Positions 1-7,177 of a stretch of 64,000 nt of DNA are shown piece by piece. Position 1 is the stretch's first letter, and every line of letters begins with the position of its first letter. The position numbers were made by a program, and so were the translations under genes. Origin of the DNA: CAVUCH01 sp963697705 (GTDB lineage Bacteria; Acidobacteriota; Vicinamibacteria; Vicinamibacterales; JAENWD01); contig CAVOPA010000003.1 in NCBI GenBank assembly GCA_963697705.1, positions 1,111,954 through 1,175,953 of the forward strand, in the 5' to 3' direction. The notes beneath the pieces are model-generated. The model was not told the origin of the DNA, searched no databases, and saw only the letters and a list, made by a program, of their open reading frames with translations.

Positions 1-206
1 GGCGTCGTGGTCTGGAAGACCACGAGGCGGTCGAGCGCGGGAAACGGCACCGGTCGCAGCAGGACCGCGCTGATGATCGAGAAGATCGCGGTGTTCGCGC
101 CAATGCCGAGCGCGAGCGCGGCAACGGCCGCGATGGTGAACCCGGGGCTCTGCCGGAACATGCGCACGGAGTGGCGCGCGTCTCGTAGGAAGTCACTCGT
201 CGTCAT
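1..206 (-). CDS. ADOP-type ABC permease, N-terminal part only (cut by window edge)
   Basis: Reverse-strand reading from the ATG at 206 gives about 68 residues beginning MTTSDFLRDARHSVRMFRQS, followed by PGFTIAAVAALALGIGANTA and IFSIISAVLLRPVPF. This is the first transmembrane segment and conserved ALGIGANTAIFS motif of MacB/FtsX-type permeases of the acidobacterial ADOP family. The frame stays open to the window edge, so the gene continues to the left. It is divergent from the BACON lipoprotein at 316, and the 109 bases between them must hold both start regions. Family members are inner-membrane permeases related to MacB; their substrates are mostly unknown. The family call is secure. This copy lacks the longer N-terminal leader (DLDEEIRGHL type) seen in the permease at 21539. 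Confidence 0.8.
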   Translation of the reverse strand, partial: MTTSDFLRDARHSVRMFRQSPGFTIAAVAALALGIGANTAIFSIISAVLLRPVPFPALDRLVVFQTTT

Positions 207-315
207 GCGGTCCCTTGCCTCACACCTGGAGTCGTACGAGCGAGCATACGCACCTCGGATGCGGGAGGTTCCATTGGCGACGGCGGTTGGCGAGTCGCAT
301 GCAAGCACGGCTGTC

Positions 316-1056
316 GTGCACCACAGTGTCAGGTTTCTCTTCGGATGTGTCGTCGCGTGCGTCGCGGCCGGGTGCGGCGGCAATTCCGTCAGCACGACCA
401 CCGGACCGAGCCCGGTGAAGTGCGCCACGAGCTTGAGTGGATTGCCGGTCACACTGCCTGCAACCGGCACGAAGGTACAAGCGACGGTAACGGCTGAGCG
501 CGAGTGTTCGTGGAGCGTAACGACAGACGTTTCGTGGGTAAAGCTGAGCCCCGCTACCGGCCAGGGTGAGGGGTCGGTCACGGTCGCGGTCGCGGCCAAC
601 GACAACCCCGTTGCGCGCGCGGGCGCGATCGTGATCAACGGCGCGCGCGTGACGGTGAGCCAGGCGCCGGCGTTATGTCGTTTCGATCTGGACCGCCAGT
701 CGACACAGGTCGCAGCAGCGGGCGGTCGCGTGCCGATCTCGATCGCCGCGATGGCAGGCTGTGCGTGGAAAGTATCCAGCCCGGTACCCTGGGTGGGTAC
801 TTCGCGCGCCACCGGTTCGGGCAGCGCTGCCGTCGAGTTGACCGTCGAGCCAAACCCGGGCGCGGCGCGAGCCGCCGTGCTCGACGTCGCCGGGCGCACC
901 TTCACGATCCAACAAGCTGCTTCGGGTGCATCGCCTGGGCCCGCACCCGCGCCGGGCCCGGAGCCCACGCCGGCGCCAGCCCCGGGCCGGACCCAGCCCG
1001 TCGCCCTCGCCAGCGCCGACGCCGAGTCCCGGGCCGGGGCCGGCACCCGCACCTGA
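316..1056 (+). CDS. BACON-domain lipoprotein, N-terminal part (frame breaks near 986)
   Basis: The GTG at 316 is preferred because it places a lipoprotein signal peptide at the very start: VHHSVRFLFGCVVACVAAGC, lipobox cysteine at residue 20. The open frame extends further left, but that part overlaps the antisense permease and lacks export features. The mature protein has two BACON-like repeats, each with a Cys-Ala/Ser-Trp core (ECSWSVTTDVSWVKLSP; GCAWKVSSPVPWVGTS). BACON domains are beta-sandwich modules on extracellular proteins and usually bind carbohydrate or mucin. A Pro/Ala/Gly-rich linker follows. In it this frame runs into a stop at 1056, while the linker and third BACON repeat continue in the next frame, so the gene is frameshifted around 985-1000. 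Likely an outer-membrane-anchored surface protein. Confidence 0.7.
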   Translation: MHHSVRFLFGCVVACVAAGCGGNSVSTTTGPSPVKCATSLSGLPVTLPATGTKVQATVTAERECSWSVTTDVSWVKLSPATGQGEGSVTVAVAANDNPVARAGAIVINGARVTVSQAPALCRFDLDRQSTQVAAAGGRVPISIAAMAGCAWKVSSPVPWVGTSRATGSGSAAVELTVEPNPGAARAAVLDVAGRTFTIQQAASGASPGPAPAPGPEPTPAPAPGRTQPVALASADAESRAGAGTRT

Positions 1057-1564
1057 GCCGCCTCCGCCGGCACCCTCACCTCAGCCGCCTCCGCCGGTGT
1101 GCACGGTGGACGTCAGCCCGGATCTGCAACGCTTCAACAAGAGCGCCGACGCTGGCGTGATCACTGTGGGTACACAAGCTGGGTGCGCCTGGACCGCGGT
1201 TGCCTCCGATGCGTGGATCCGGATCACCGCGGGTACGGGAACCGGCGCGGGTGAGGTGACCTACGAGGTCGAGCGCAACAACGGCGCCTCTCGCACGGGC
1301 ACGATCTCCGTGGGTGATGCCAGAGTTCGCGTGGAACAGGAAGGCGGGCACCCGGTGCGCGTGTCGGTCGAGGGCCCGATGTCCAAGCTGACGGGCAGTT
1401 GCCCCGCCCTCACGTTCACCGTCGGCGATCGCACGGTGTTCACCGACGAGGGCACTCGCTTCAAGGACGGCTGCGCAGCCCTGACCGACGGCACGACGGT
1501 GAAAGTCGACGGAGAAGAAGCCGGCTCCGGTCGGGTCTACGCGACCTCCGTGGATGCGCGATGA
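986..1564 (+). CDS. BACON lipoprotein, C-terminal part after frameshift: third BACON repeat and DUF5666-like domain
   Basis: This is the continuation of the lipoprotein begun at 316, displaced by one base inside the low-complexity linker. It starts as Pro-Ser/Pro-Ala repeats, then a third BACON-like repeat (CTVDVSPDLQRFNKSADAG ... GCAWTAVASDAWIRI). It ends in a DUF5666-like beta domain (VEGPMSKLTGSCPALTFTVG ... FKDGCAALTDGTTVKVDGEE). No start codon with a ribosome site precedes it, so it is not an independent gene. The break lies in a run of CCG/CCC/GCC codons, a place prone both to replication slippage and to sequencing error. The stop at 1564 is 9 bases from the convergent stop of the winged-helix gene. 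Confidence 0.65.
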   Translation, partial: AGPSPSPSPAPTPSPGPGPAPAPEPPPPAPSPQPPPPVCTVDVSPDLQRFNKSADAGVITVGTQAGCAWTAVASDAWIRITAGTGTGAGEVTYEVERNNGASRTGTISVGDARVRVEQEGGHPVRVSVEGPMSKLTGSCPALTFTVGDRTVFTDEGTRFKDGCAALTDGTTVKVDGEEAGSGRVYATSVDAR

Positions 1565-1573
1565 AGCGGACGC

Positions 1574-2680
1574 TCAGCCGCCTCCGGTCTGGGTCACCGA
1601 ATACGCGGTCGCGTCCGGCTCGAGAAATCGCAACAGCAACTCGCCCTCGCCTTCGAGCGCTGTTCGCGTCGCCCTGGTCAGCTTGGTCAGCGGCCGCAGC
1701 TCCAGCGTCGCGGATGCCTTCTTCCGCGTGGCCACCCACAGCCCGGCGACGAAGCCGTCCACGAGGAAGGTCCCGGGCAGACGCAGGTTCGCCGTAGCGA
1801 TGGCCGGCCGATGAACATCAGCGATCACCCGGGACCGATCGGCGTGCGAGAGCAGCAGGTTGTCCCACTCGGGCAGGAAGCGGATGGGTGCCGGCTCTTC
1901 GGCGTCCGGCCGAGGAGCATCGACGAGATCAAAGAGCTCGCGCCCGCGCTCGTCGCGGAACGTGCGCAGCTTCGACCGCAGCCGTTCGACGACGGGGGCC
2001 AGTGTCAGGCCGCACCACGTCTGCGCGTCGGCGGCCGAGGCGGGACCGAACGCCGCAAGATACCGTAAGACGAGCGACTCGGCGGCATCGCCTGGCGCAA
2101 GACGTTCACCGAGCCAAGACTCGGCAACCGCAAACGCGGCCCGCGCAGGATACGCCCACCGCTCGCCTGCGGCCGGCACCTGCAGAAGGGGCAGTTCCAT
2201 CCGCACCGCATAGGCGAGGGCGCGCACGTCCGAACCCGGGAAGCGCTGCTCGAGGTGCGTCCGGAGCGCGTCGAACGTCCGCGGCTCCTCGTCGAACCAC
2301 CGGCGGGCGTCGTCGACGGCGCCGGCGACGTCCGGATCCTGAATCCGGTCCCGCAGGATCGAGCGCAGCCCGGCGGTGAGCATCGGCTGCAGGGTGCGTC
2401 GAAAGCGCACGTAGTCCTTGCGCGAGACCAGGTGGAGGGTGCCGCGCATCAGCGTGCCGCGCACGATCTGCTGCCGCTCGATCGCCCGCCCCAGGTCCTC
2501 GCGCCGGAATCCCTCGACCCGCGACCACAGCCCGACAAACGGCGGCCGCGGCACCTGGGCCTGCAGCCCGGCGAGCCGCTCGACAGCCCTCACCGGCGAG
2601 ACGGCTTCGCGCCGCAGCAGCATCTGGCGCGCAAGCGTCGCCCGGTTGAGCGCGCGCCGCGTCATTGTCATCTCGGCCAC
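1574..2680 (-). CDS. Winged-helix DNA-binding domain-containing protein (HTH_42 / AlkZ-like family)
   Basis: A 368-residue protein of the HTH_42 family (winged helix DNA-binding domain proteins, related to AlkX/AlkZ glycosylases and YcaQ). Near the N terminus it carries the family pattern ALNRATLARQMLLRR ... ERLAGLQAQVPRPPFVGLWS, followed by RGTLMRGTLHLVSRKDYVRF. Some relatives unhook interstrand DNA crosslinks or remove alkylated bases; most, like this one, are untested. Alternative in-frame ATGs lie at 2671 and 2665. Its start is 4 bases after the stop of the upstream methyltransferase (2685), so the two are probably co-transcribed, although nothing in the sequence links their functions. 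Full-length for the family, no visible damage. Confidence 0.75.
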   Translation of the reverse strand: MAEMTMTRRALNRATLARQMLLRREAVSPVRAVERLAGLQAQVPRPPFVGLWSRVEGFRREDLGRAIERQQIVRGTLMRGTLHLVSRKDYVRFRRTLQPMLTAGLRSILRDRIQDPDVAGAVDDARRWFDEEPRTFDALRTHLEQRFPGSDVRALAYAVRMELPLLQVPAAGERWAYPARAAFAVAESWLGERLAPGDAAESLVLRYLAAFGPASAADAQTWCGLTLAPVVERLRSKLRTFRDERGRELFDLVDAPRPDAEEPAPIRFLPEWDNLLLSHADRSRVIADVHRPAIATANLRLPGTFLVDGFVAGLWVATRKKASATLELRPLTKLTRATRTALEGEGELLLRFLEPDATAYSVTQTGGG

Positions 2681-2684
2681 GGCG

Positions 2685-3509
2685 TTACTCGGGCTGACGG
2701 CGGGGTTGGTTCAAAGACGTGGGGCGGCTCGACGCGTGCTCGTGGGCGCCAACCACGTAGGCGATGTATCCGCCAAAGAGCACCGACAGCGTCGAAGAGC
2801 CAAACACGGAGGCCAGGGATTTGCGGCACCAGGTGCGGATGTCTGTTTCAGGCACACCGGATCGAATGGCGCGCTCGACGTTCGCCTCGCTGAGCGCGTA
2901 GGCCAGGTACTCTTCGAGCGTGAGCGGCAAGTCGATGTCGAACGGCTCGAACGCCGCAAGTCGCAGGCCCGCGTGCGCGTAGTCGAGCGCCTGCACGTCC
3001 ATCGCATAACCGGGCGGAAACGGATAGCGCGACTCGAACGCGTGGAACCAGGCGTCGAGCGGGGCCTCGCGACACCGGCGGCCGCAGGAGAAGTCGTAGA
3101 TGACGAGCACGCCGCCTGGCGCACGGACGCGCGCGATCTCGGCCAGCGATCGGGTGCGGTCCGTGTAGTTGAGGACGCCAGCCGCCGTGAGCAGATGGAA
3201 CGAGGCGTCGGCGAAGGGGAGGTCTTCGGCCCGTCCCACGACGAACGCGGCGCCCGGCGCGACGGTGTGACGGTGTACGAGCATGCCGGCGGCAGGCTCG
3301 ATACCGACCACCATGTCAGCGAGCGCGGCGAGCGCTGCCGTCGAACGCCCGGCGCCACAGCCCACGTCGAGCGCGCGCGCCACATGGCGGGAGCCGAAAG
3401 TCTCGTGTGCGGCGACAAGAGCGATGATGCGCGGATGAACCGGCGGCCGCGCGAAAGCGTAGCCGGCCGCCAGCCGCGCGCTGCTATAGATGTCTCCGGA
3501 CGGCAGCAT
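2685..3509 (-). CDS. Class I SAM-dependent methyltransferase
   Basis: A 274-residue class I methyltransferase starting at the ATG at 3509 (MLPSGDIYSSARLAAGYAFA); the frame extends further upstream but loses all family character there. The SAM-binding motif I is ALDVGCGAGRSTAALAAL. The acidic end of strand 2 is VVGIEPAAGM, the motif around strand 4 is EDLPFADASFHLLTAAGVLNY, and the post-motif region is ARVRAPGGVLVIYDFS. This is a Methyltransf_11-type small-molecule or lipid methylase; the substrate cannot be read from sequence. First gene of a probable two-gene unit with the winged-helix gene downstream. Confidence 0.75.
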   Translation of the reverse strand: MLPSGDIYSSARLAAGYAFARPPVHPRIIALVAAHETFGSRHVARALDVGCGAGRSTAALAALADMVVGIEPAAGMLVHRHTVAPGAAFVVGRAEDLPFADASFHLLTAAGVLNYTDRTRSLAEIARVRAPGGVLVIYDFSCGRRCREAPLDAWFHAFESRYPFPPGYAMDVQALDYAHAGLRLAAFEPFDIDLPLTLEEYLAYALSEANVERAIRSGVPETDIRTWCRKSLASVFGSSTLSVLFGGYIAYVVGAHEHASSRPTSLNQPRRQPE

Positions 3510-3991
3510 GCGCTCACATGGTAGTCCCGGACTGCGCAGGCCGTTGCTGTGAATGCAGGCGGACGGCACGCGGGCCGCAGCTACACCCACGTGCTCGAAC
3601 TGGCCGCGACACGCGTGACCCACGTACTCGAGATGGGCGTCGCGTACCGGTTCGCCCAGTCCTACGTGCTGCTGAACACCGTGGCGGCTGTGTTCGCCCT
3701 CGCGAGGTCGTGCCCACACTCGTGCTCGCCGGCTGGTGCGGCCCGCGGCTCAGACGGCTGTGCTGGTGGTGTTTTGCCATCCTGCAGGGACTCGCGTCAG
3801 CGCTATCCTTCACGTGGCGGCCGACACGTGCAGTTCGGCGCGTGTCGTAGTCGATGACGCGTCGTAGTTGGGCGGTGGTGTCGTTCGGTGTAGTTTGTCG
3901 TTCTTGGTTCGCGAAGGCTCGGCCCGTCTCCGCCAACGACAACCGTCGGCCCAAACAACAACCCCGTCAGCCCGACCGGCCCGGAGCCCCA
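3510..3991. other. Intergenic stretch with no supportable gene
   Basis: About 480 bases between the divergent methyltransferase and pirin genes. Open frames exist on both strands, but none has a ribosome site, a domain or consistent codon use. One plus-strand frame at 3549-3710 reads as a weak hydrophobic helix-like stretch (RFAQSYVLLNTVAAVFALAR) and could be a decayed membrane gene, but I would not defend that. It must contain the promoters for both flanking genes. Confidence 0.4.
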
Positions 3992-4981
3992 ATGTCCATC
4001 CGTCCAGTGAAGCGCATCCTCGAGTCCCAGCCCACCACGGAGGGCGCCGGCGTCAAACTGCGGCGCGCGTTCGGGTTCGGCGACACGTCGGACTTCGATC
4101 CGTTCCTGCTGTTCGACGACTTCCGGAACGACAACCCCGAAGACTTTCTCGCCGGCTTTCCCTGGCACCCGCACCGCGGGATCGAGACGATTACGTACGT
4201 CCTTGCGGGCACCGTCACGCACGGCGACAGTCTTGGCAACCGGGGCGATCTCGGCGCCGGCGACGTGCAGTGGATGACCGCCGGCCGCGGCATCCTTCAC
4301 CAGGAGATGCCGAAGGGCGACGGTGCGGGCCGCATGCACGGCTTCCAGCTGTGGGCCAACCTGCCGGCGTCGTTGAAAATGACGAAGCCGCGATACCAGG
4401 ATGTGGTCGCTCGGGATATCCCGGAAACCGTCGATGACGACGGGACGGCGGTGCGGGTGATCTGTGGCACCTTCTGGGGCCTGACAGGACCGGTGGAAGG
4501 CGTCGCGGCCGACCCGCGGTATCTCGATATCTCCGTTCCACCCGGGCGGCGCAAGCGGCTCGCTGTAGAGACATCACGACACGCGTTCGCGTACGTGTTC
4601 GCGGGTTCTGGCACCTTTCGCGATGCATCGGCGCCTCGTGGCGTCGACACCGAGCTGGTCGGCAGCACGGGCGCCGTGCAGCCCGCCGGCACGTCGCCTG
4701 CCGATCTGCTGGCGGCCGGCAGATCGCAGGGCCGCACGGCTGGAGCAGCGAGCTTCGGTGACGCACGCAACCGATCGCTGGTGCTGTTCGACAGCGGCGA
4801 CGAGGTCGTGGTGCAGGCGGGGGATGAAGGCATCCGCTTCCTGCTCGTCTCCGGCAAGCCACTCCAGGAGCCGGTCGCTTGGTACGGTCCGATCGTGATG
4901 AACACCAAACAGGAGCTGCAGCAGGCCATCAGTGAGCTGCGGGATGGGACGTTCATCCAAGGGCCAAGGGCCAAGGGCTAA
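3992..4981 (+). CDS. Pirin family protein (cupin)
   Basis: A 329-residue bicupin. The start is the ATG at 3992 (MSIRPVKRILESQ), the usual pirin beginning; the upstream extension of the frame is non-family. The four metal ligands of the N-terminal cupin are visible at family spacing: His59 and His61 in FPWHPHRGIET, then His103 and Glu105 in MTAGRGILHQEMP. LWANLP and the C-terminal cupin follow. Pirins bind Fe; some act as quercetin dioxygenases, others as transcriptional cofactors, so the role here is open. The last residues (GPRAKG) and the TAA stop are encoded by the first units of a heptad tandem repeat, so the natural C terminus may have been replaced by repeat sequence. Confidence 0.85.
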   Translation: MSIRPVKRILESQPTTEGAGVKLRRAFGFGDTSDFDPFLLFDDFRNDNPEDFLAGFPWHPHRGIETITYVLAGTVTHGDSLGNRGDLGAGDVQWMTAGRGILHQEMPKGDGAGRMHGFQLWANLPASLKMTKPRYQDVVARDIPETVDDDGTAVRVICGTFWGLTGPVEGVAADPRYLDISVPPGRRKRLAVETSRHAFAYVFAGSGTFRDASAPRGVDTELVGSTGAVQPAGTSPADLLAAGRSQGRTAGAASFGDARNRSLVLFDSGDEVVVQAGDEGIRFLLVSGKPLQEPVAWYGPIVMNTKQELQQAISELRDGTFIQGPRAKG

Positions 4982-5063
4982 GGGCTAAGGGCTAAGGGCT
5001 AAGGGCTAAAGGCTAAAGGCCAACGGACAACGGATAACGGATAACGGACACGGATAACGATAA
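4961..5063. repeat. Degenerate 7-bp tandem repeat array (GGGCTAA to CGGATAA)
   Basis: Fifteen head-to-tail units, nearly all 7 bases: GGGCCAA twice, GGGCTAA five times, AGGCTAA, AGGCCAA, CGGACAA, CGGATAA twice, a 6-base CGGACA, CGGATAA and a 6-base CGATAA. The unit drifts from GGGCTAA-type to CGGATAA-type along the array, which suggests local expansion followed by mutation. It begins inside the pirin coding region and supplies its stop codon, and ends 21 bases before the aldo/keto reductase start, just upstream of that gene's ribosome site. Confidence 0.9.
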
Positions 5064-5084
5064 CGGAGAGGAGGTACGGTTTTC

Positions 5085-6029
5085 ATGGCTGGAGAGATGT
5101 TGTATCGCACGCTGGGCGCGACCGGGGAGCGAGTATCTGCGATCGGGCTCGGCGGATGGCACCTGGCGCTGCCGGGCGTGGATGATGCGCTCGCCCGGCG
5201 CATCATCCGCGGTGCGATCGACCGCGGCATCACCTTCATGGACAACTCGTGGGATTACAACGACGGCGAGAGCGAGCGGCGCATGGGCGCGGCGCTCCGC
5301 GACGGCTACCGCGATCGCGTCTTCCTGATGACCAAGATCGACGGGCGGTCGCGTGCGGAGGCGACGCGTCAGCTGGACGAATCGCTCCGCCGGCTGCAGA
5401 CCGACCGCCTCGATCTCGTGCAGCACCACGAGGTGATTCGCTACGACGATCCGCATCGTCTGTTCGACCCCGATGGCGCCAATCAGGCGCTGGTCGACGC
5501 GCGTGCGGCCGGCAAGGTGCGCTACATCGGTTTCACCGGCCACAAGGATCCGCACATCCACCTGCACACGCTGGACGTCGCACGGGAGCAGGGATTCAGG
5601 TTCGACACGGTGCAGATGCCGCTGAACGTCATGGACGCGCACTACCGCAGCTTCGAGCGGCTGGTGCTGCCCCGGCTGGTCGCCGAGGGCATCGGCGTGC
5701 TGGGGATGAAGCCGATGGGCAACGGAATCATCCTCAAGTCGAATACCGCGACGGCGCGCGAGTGCCTCCGCTACGCGCTGCACCTGCCGACGTCGGTGGT
5801 GATCACCGGGATCGATTCGCTCGCGGTGCTCGACCAGGCCTGCGAGGTTGCCGGCGCGTTCACCCCGATGACTTCTTCCGAGGTTGCCGCCCTGCTGGCC
5901 AGGACCGCGTCAGCCGCCGAAAGGGGTGCGTACGAGCCGTTCAAGACCTCGTCGCTGTTCGATGCCACCGCCGAGCATCCCGAGTGGCTCGGCGAAGAGG
6001 CCGAACATATCCGCCAGCTGATGTCGTAA
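5085..6029 (+). CDS. Aldo/keto reductase
   Basis: A 314-residue NADPH-dependent oxidoreductase of the aldo/keto reductase superfamily. A strong GGAGAGGAGG ribosome site sits just upstream of the ATG at 5085. Family features in order: LGATGERVSAIGLGGWHL at the N terminus; the Asp/Tyr catalytic region FMDNSWDYNDGESERRMG; the Lys strand FLMTKIDGR; the His strand LDLVQHHEVIRYDD; KVRYIGFTGHKDP; and VLGMKPMGNG near the cofactor site. The C terminus resembles the subgroup carrying 4Fe-4S-like relatives, but I see no Cys cluster. Cytosolic; the carbonyl substrate is unknown. It is followed after 36 bases by the membrane protein at 6066 and may be co-transcribed with it. Confidence 0.85.
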   Translation: MAGEMLYRTLGATGERVSAIGLGGWHLALPGVDDALARRIIRGAIDRGITFMDNSWDYNDGESERRMGAALRDGYRDRVFLMTKIDGRSRAEATRQLDESLRRLQTDRLDLVQHHEVIRYDDPHRLFDPDGANQALVDARAAGKVRYIGFTGHKDPHIHLHTLDVAREQGFRFDTVQMPLNVMDAHYRSFERLVLPRLVAEGIGVLGMKPMGNGIILKSNTATARECLRYALHLPTSVVITGIDSLAVLDQACEVAGAFTPMTSSEVAALLARTASAAERGAYEPFKTSSLFDATAEHPEWLGEEAEHIRQLMS

Positions 6030-6065
6030 ACTCTGCCCTCGATTCGTCTGATATTTGGAGAGCCC

Positions 6066-7127
6066 GTGCACGCCACCGTTCTGTCCGAAGACCCCACGTT
6101 TGCGGCCCGGCGGCTGACAGCCGACCGCATTTTCTACGCGGCGCTCGCCTTCAACGCGGCGCTGACGGTGTTCTGGGTCGTATCGCTCGCCACCGGGTAC
6201 GACTCGCCGTTCTTCCATAGCCACACCGTGACGCGTGAGGCGCTCGCGCGCGTCGCCTGGGGCGTGCTCGTGTTCAACGTGCTCTGGGGTCTGGCGTGGT
6301 ATGGCATCAAGGCCGCGCTGCTCCGGTGGTTCGTGGGCTTCTCGAAAGACGAGCGGCGGCAGGCGTTCTCGTCGCGCATGGACGTGCCGTTCGACGTGTC
6401 CGCGTTCGTGGCGCGGCACTCGGAACGACGGATCCGCATCGCCGACATGGTGGGGCGCCGCGGCCGGTTCGTGATGCTCGGGATGGCGGGGTTCTTCTAC
6501 ATGTACCTGCAGGTCGCGGCGAAGCCGGGCGCCGACTTCGCGACCATCTTCCTGCAGGACAATCTCTTCGACGCCGTCGCGACCGGCTGGATCTTCCTGG
6601 CGTTCTACTACGTGAACGGCTGGGTGGCCGCGTCGTTCTACGGCCCGCAATCACGGGTGATGGATGGCGTGCTGGCGCGCGCCAACTGCCTGCTGATCAC
6701 GACGCTCTGGGCCGCGTTCAAGTTCGTGATGCTGCCTATTGGCGCAGCGCTCGCGCGTGTCTTCCAGCCGCACGACTTCGCCATCGTCTTTGCGCTGATC
6801 TGGGGCACCTATCTGGTGACCGACGCGCTCGCGGAGATCGGCGGCGCGCTCTTCGGCAAACAGCGCCTCCGGGTGTGGGGTATCGGCGACGTCAACCGCA
6901 AGTCGGTCGGCGGAACGGTATCGGGGTTCGTCGGCGCGCTCGTCTTCTGCACGTGGATCGTGGTCGCGCACGGACTGCCGCCGGCGTGGCTCGCGCTCGG
7001 CGTGATTCTGGCAATCGCCAACACGGCGCTGGAGCTGTTCTCACCGCGCGGCACCGACGACTTCTTCATGGCGACCGCAAACGCCCTCATCTGTTGGGGG
7101 TTCGGGGTCCTCGTGATAGCCCGATGA
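6066..7127 (+). CDS. Membrane protein with phytol/dolichol-kinase-like C-terminal half
   Basis: A 353-residue polytopic protein starting at GTG 6066, with roughly eight hydrophobic segments. The N-terminal half (TADRIFYAALAFNAALTVFW ... FVMLGMAGFFYMYLQ) is not familiar. The C-terminal half has the pattern of the CTP-dependent SEC59/DGK/phytol-kinase (VTE5) family: DALAEIGGALFGKQRLRVWG, then NRKSVGGTVSGFVGALVF, and later NTALELFSPRGTDDFFMATA, matching the family's D/E-x-G-x-x-x-G, K-S-x-x-G and E-x-x-x-P-x-G-x-D signatures. Such enzymes phosphorylate membrane prenols or diacylglycerol using CTP. The function is inferred from motifs only; the N-terminal extension makes it longer than typical bacterial members. 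Confidence 0.55.
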   Translation: MHATVLSEDPTFAARRLTADRIFYAALAFNAALTVFWVVSLATGYDSPFFHSHTVTREALARVAWGVLVFNVLWGLAWYGIKAALLRWFVGFSKDERRQAFSSRMDVPFDVSAFVARHSERRIRIADMVGRRGRFVMLGMAGFFYMYLQVAAKPGADFATIFLQDNLFDAVATGWIFLAFYYVNGWVAASFYGPQSRVMDGVLARANCLLITTLWAAFKFVMLPIGAALARVFQPHDFAIVFALIWGTYLVTDALAEIGGALFGKQRLRVWGIGDVNRKSVGGTVSGFVGALVFCTWIVVAHGLPPAWLALGVILAIANTALELFSPRGTDDFFMATANALICWGFGVLVIAR

Positions 7128-7177
7128 CGCTAGACGATTGCCGCGTGGCACTTCTTCAACCTCCACGCCTGTGAACG

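Noticed and set aside
3549..3857. A 102-codon plus-strand frame as a small membrane gene
   Set aside because: No ribosome site, only one weak hydrophobic segment, and the frame becomes Arg/Ser-rich without a domain.
4961..5063. The GGGCTAA array as a CRISPR or telomere
   Set aside because: Units are 7 bases without unique spacers, and the array is internal and degenerate; no cas genes are present.
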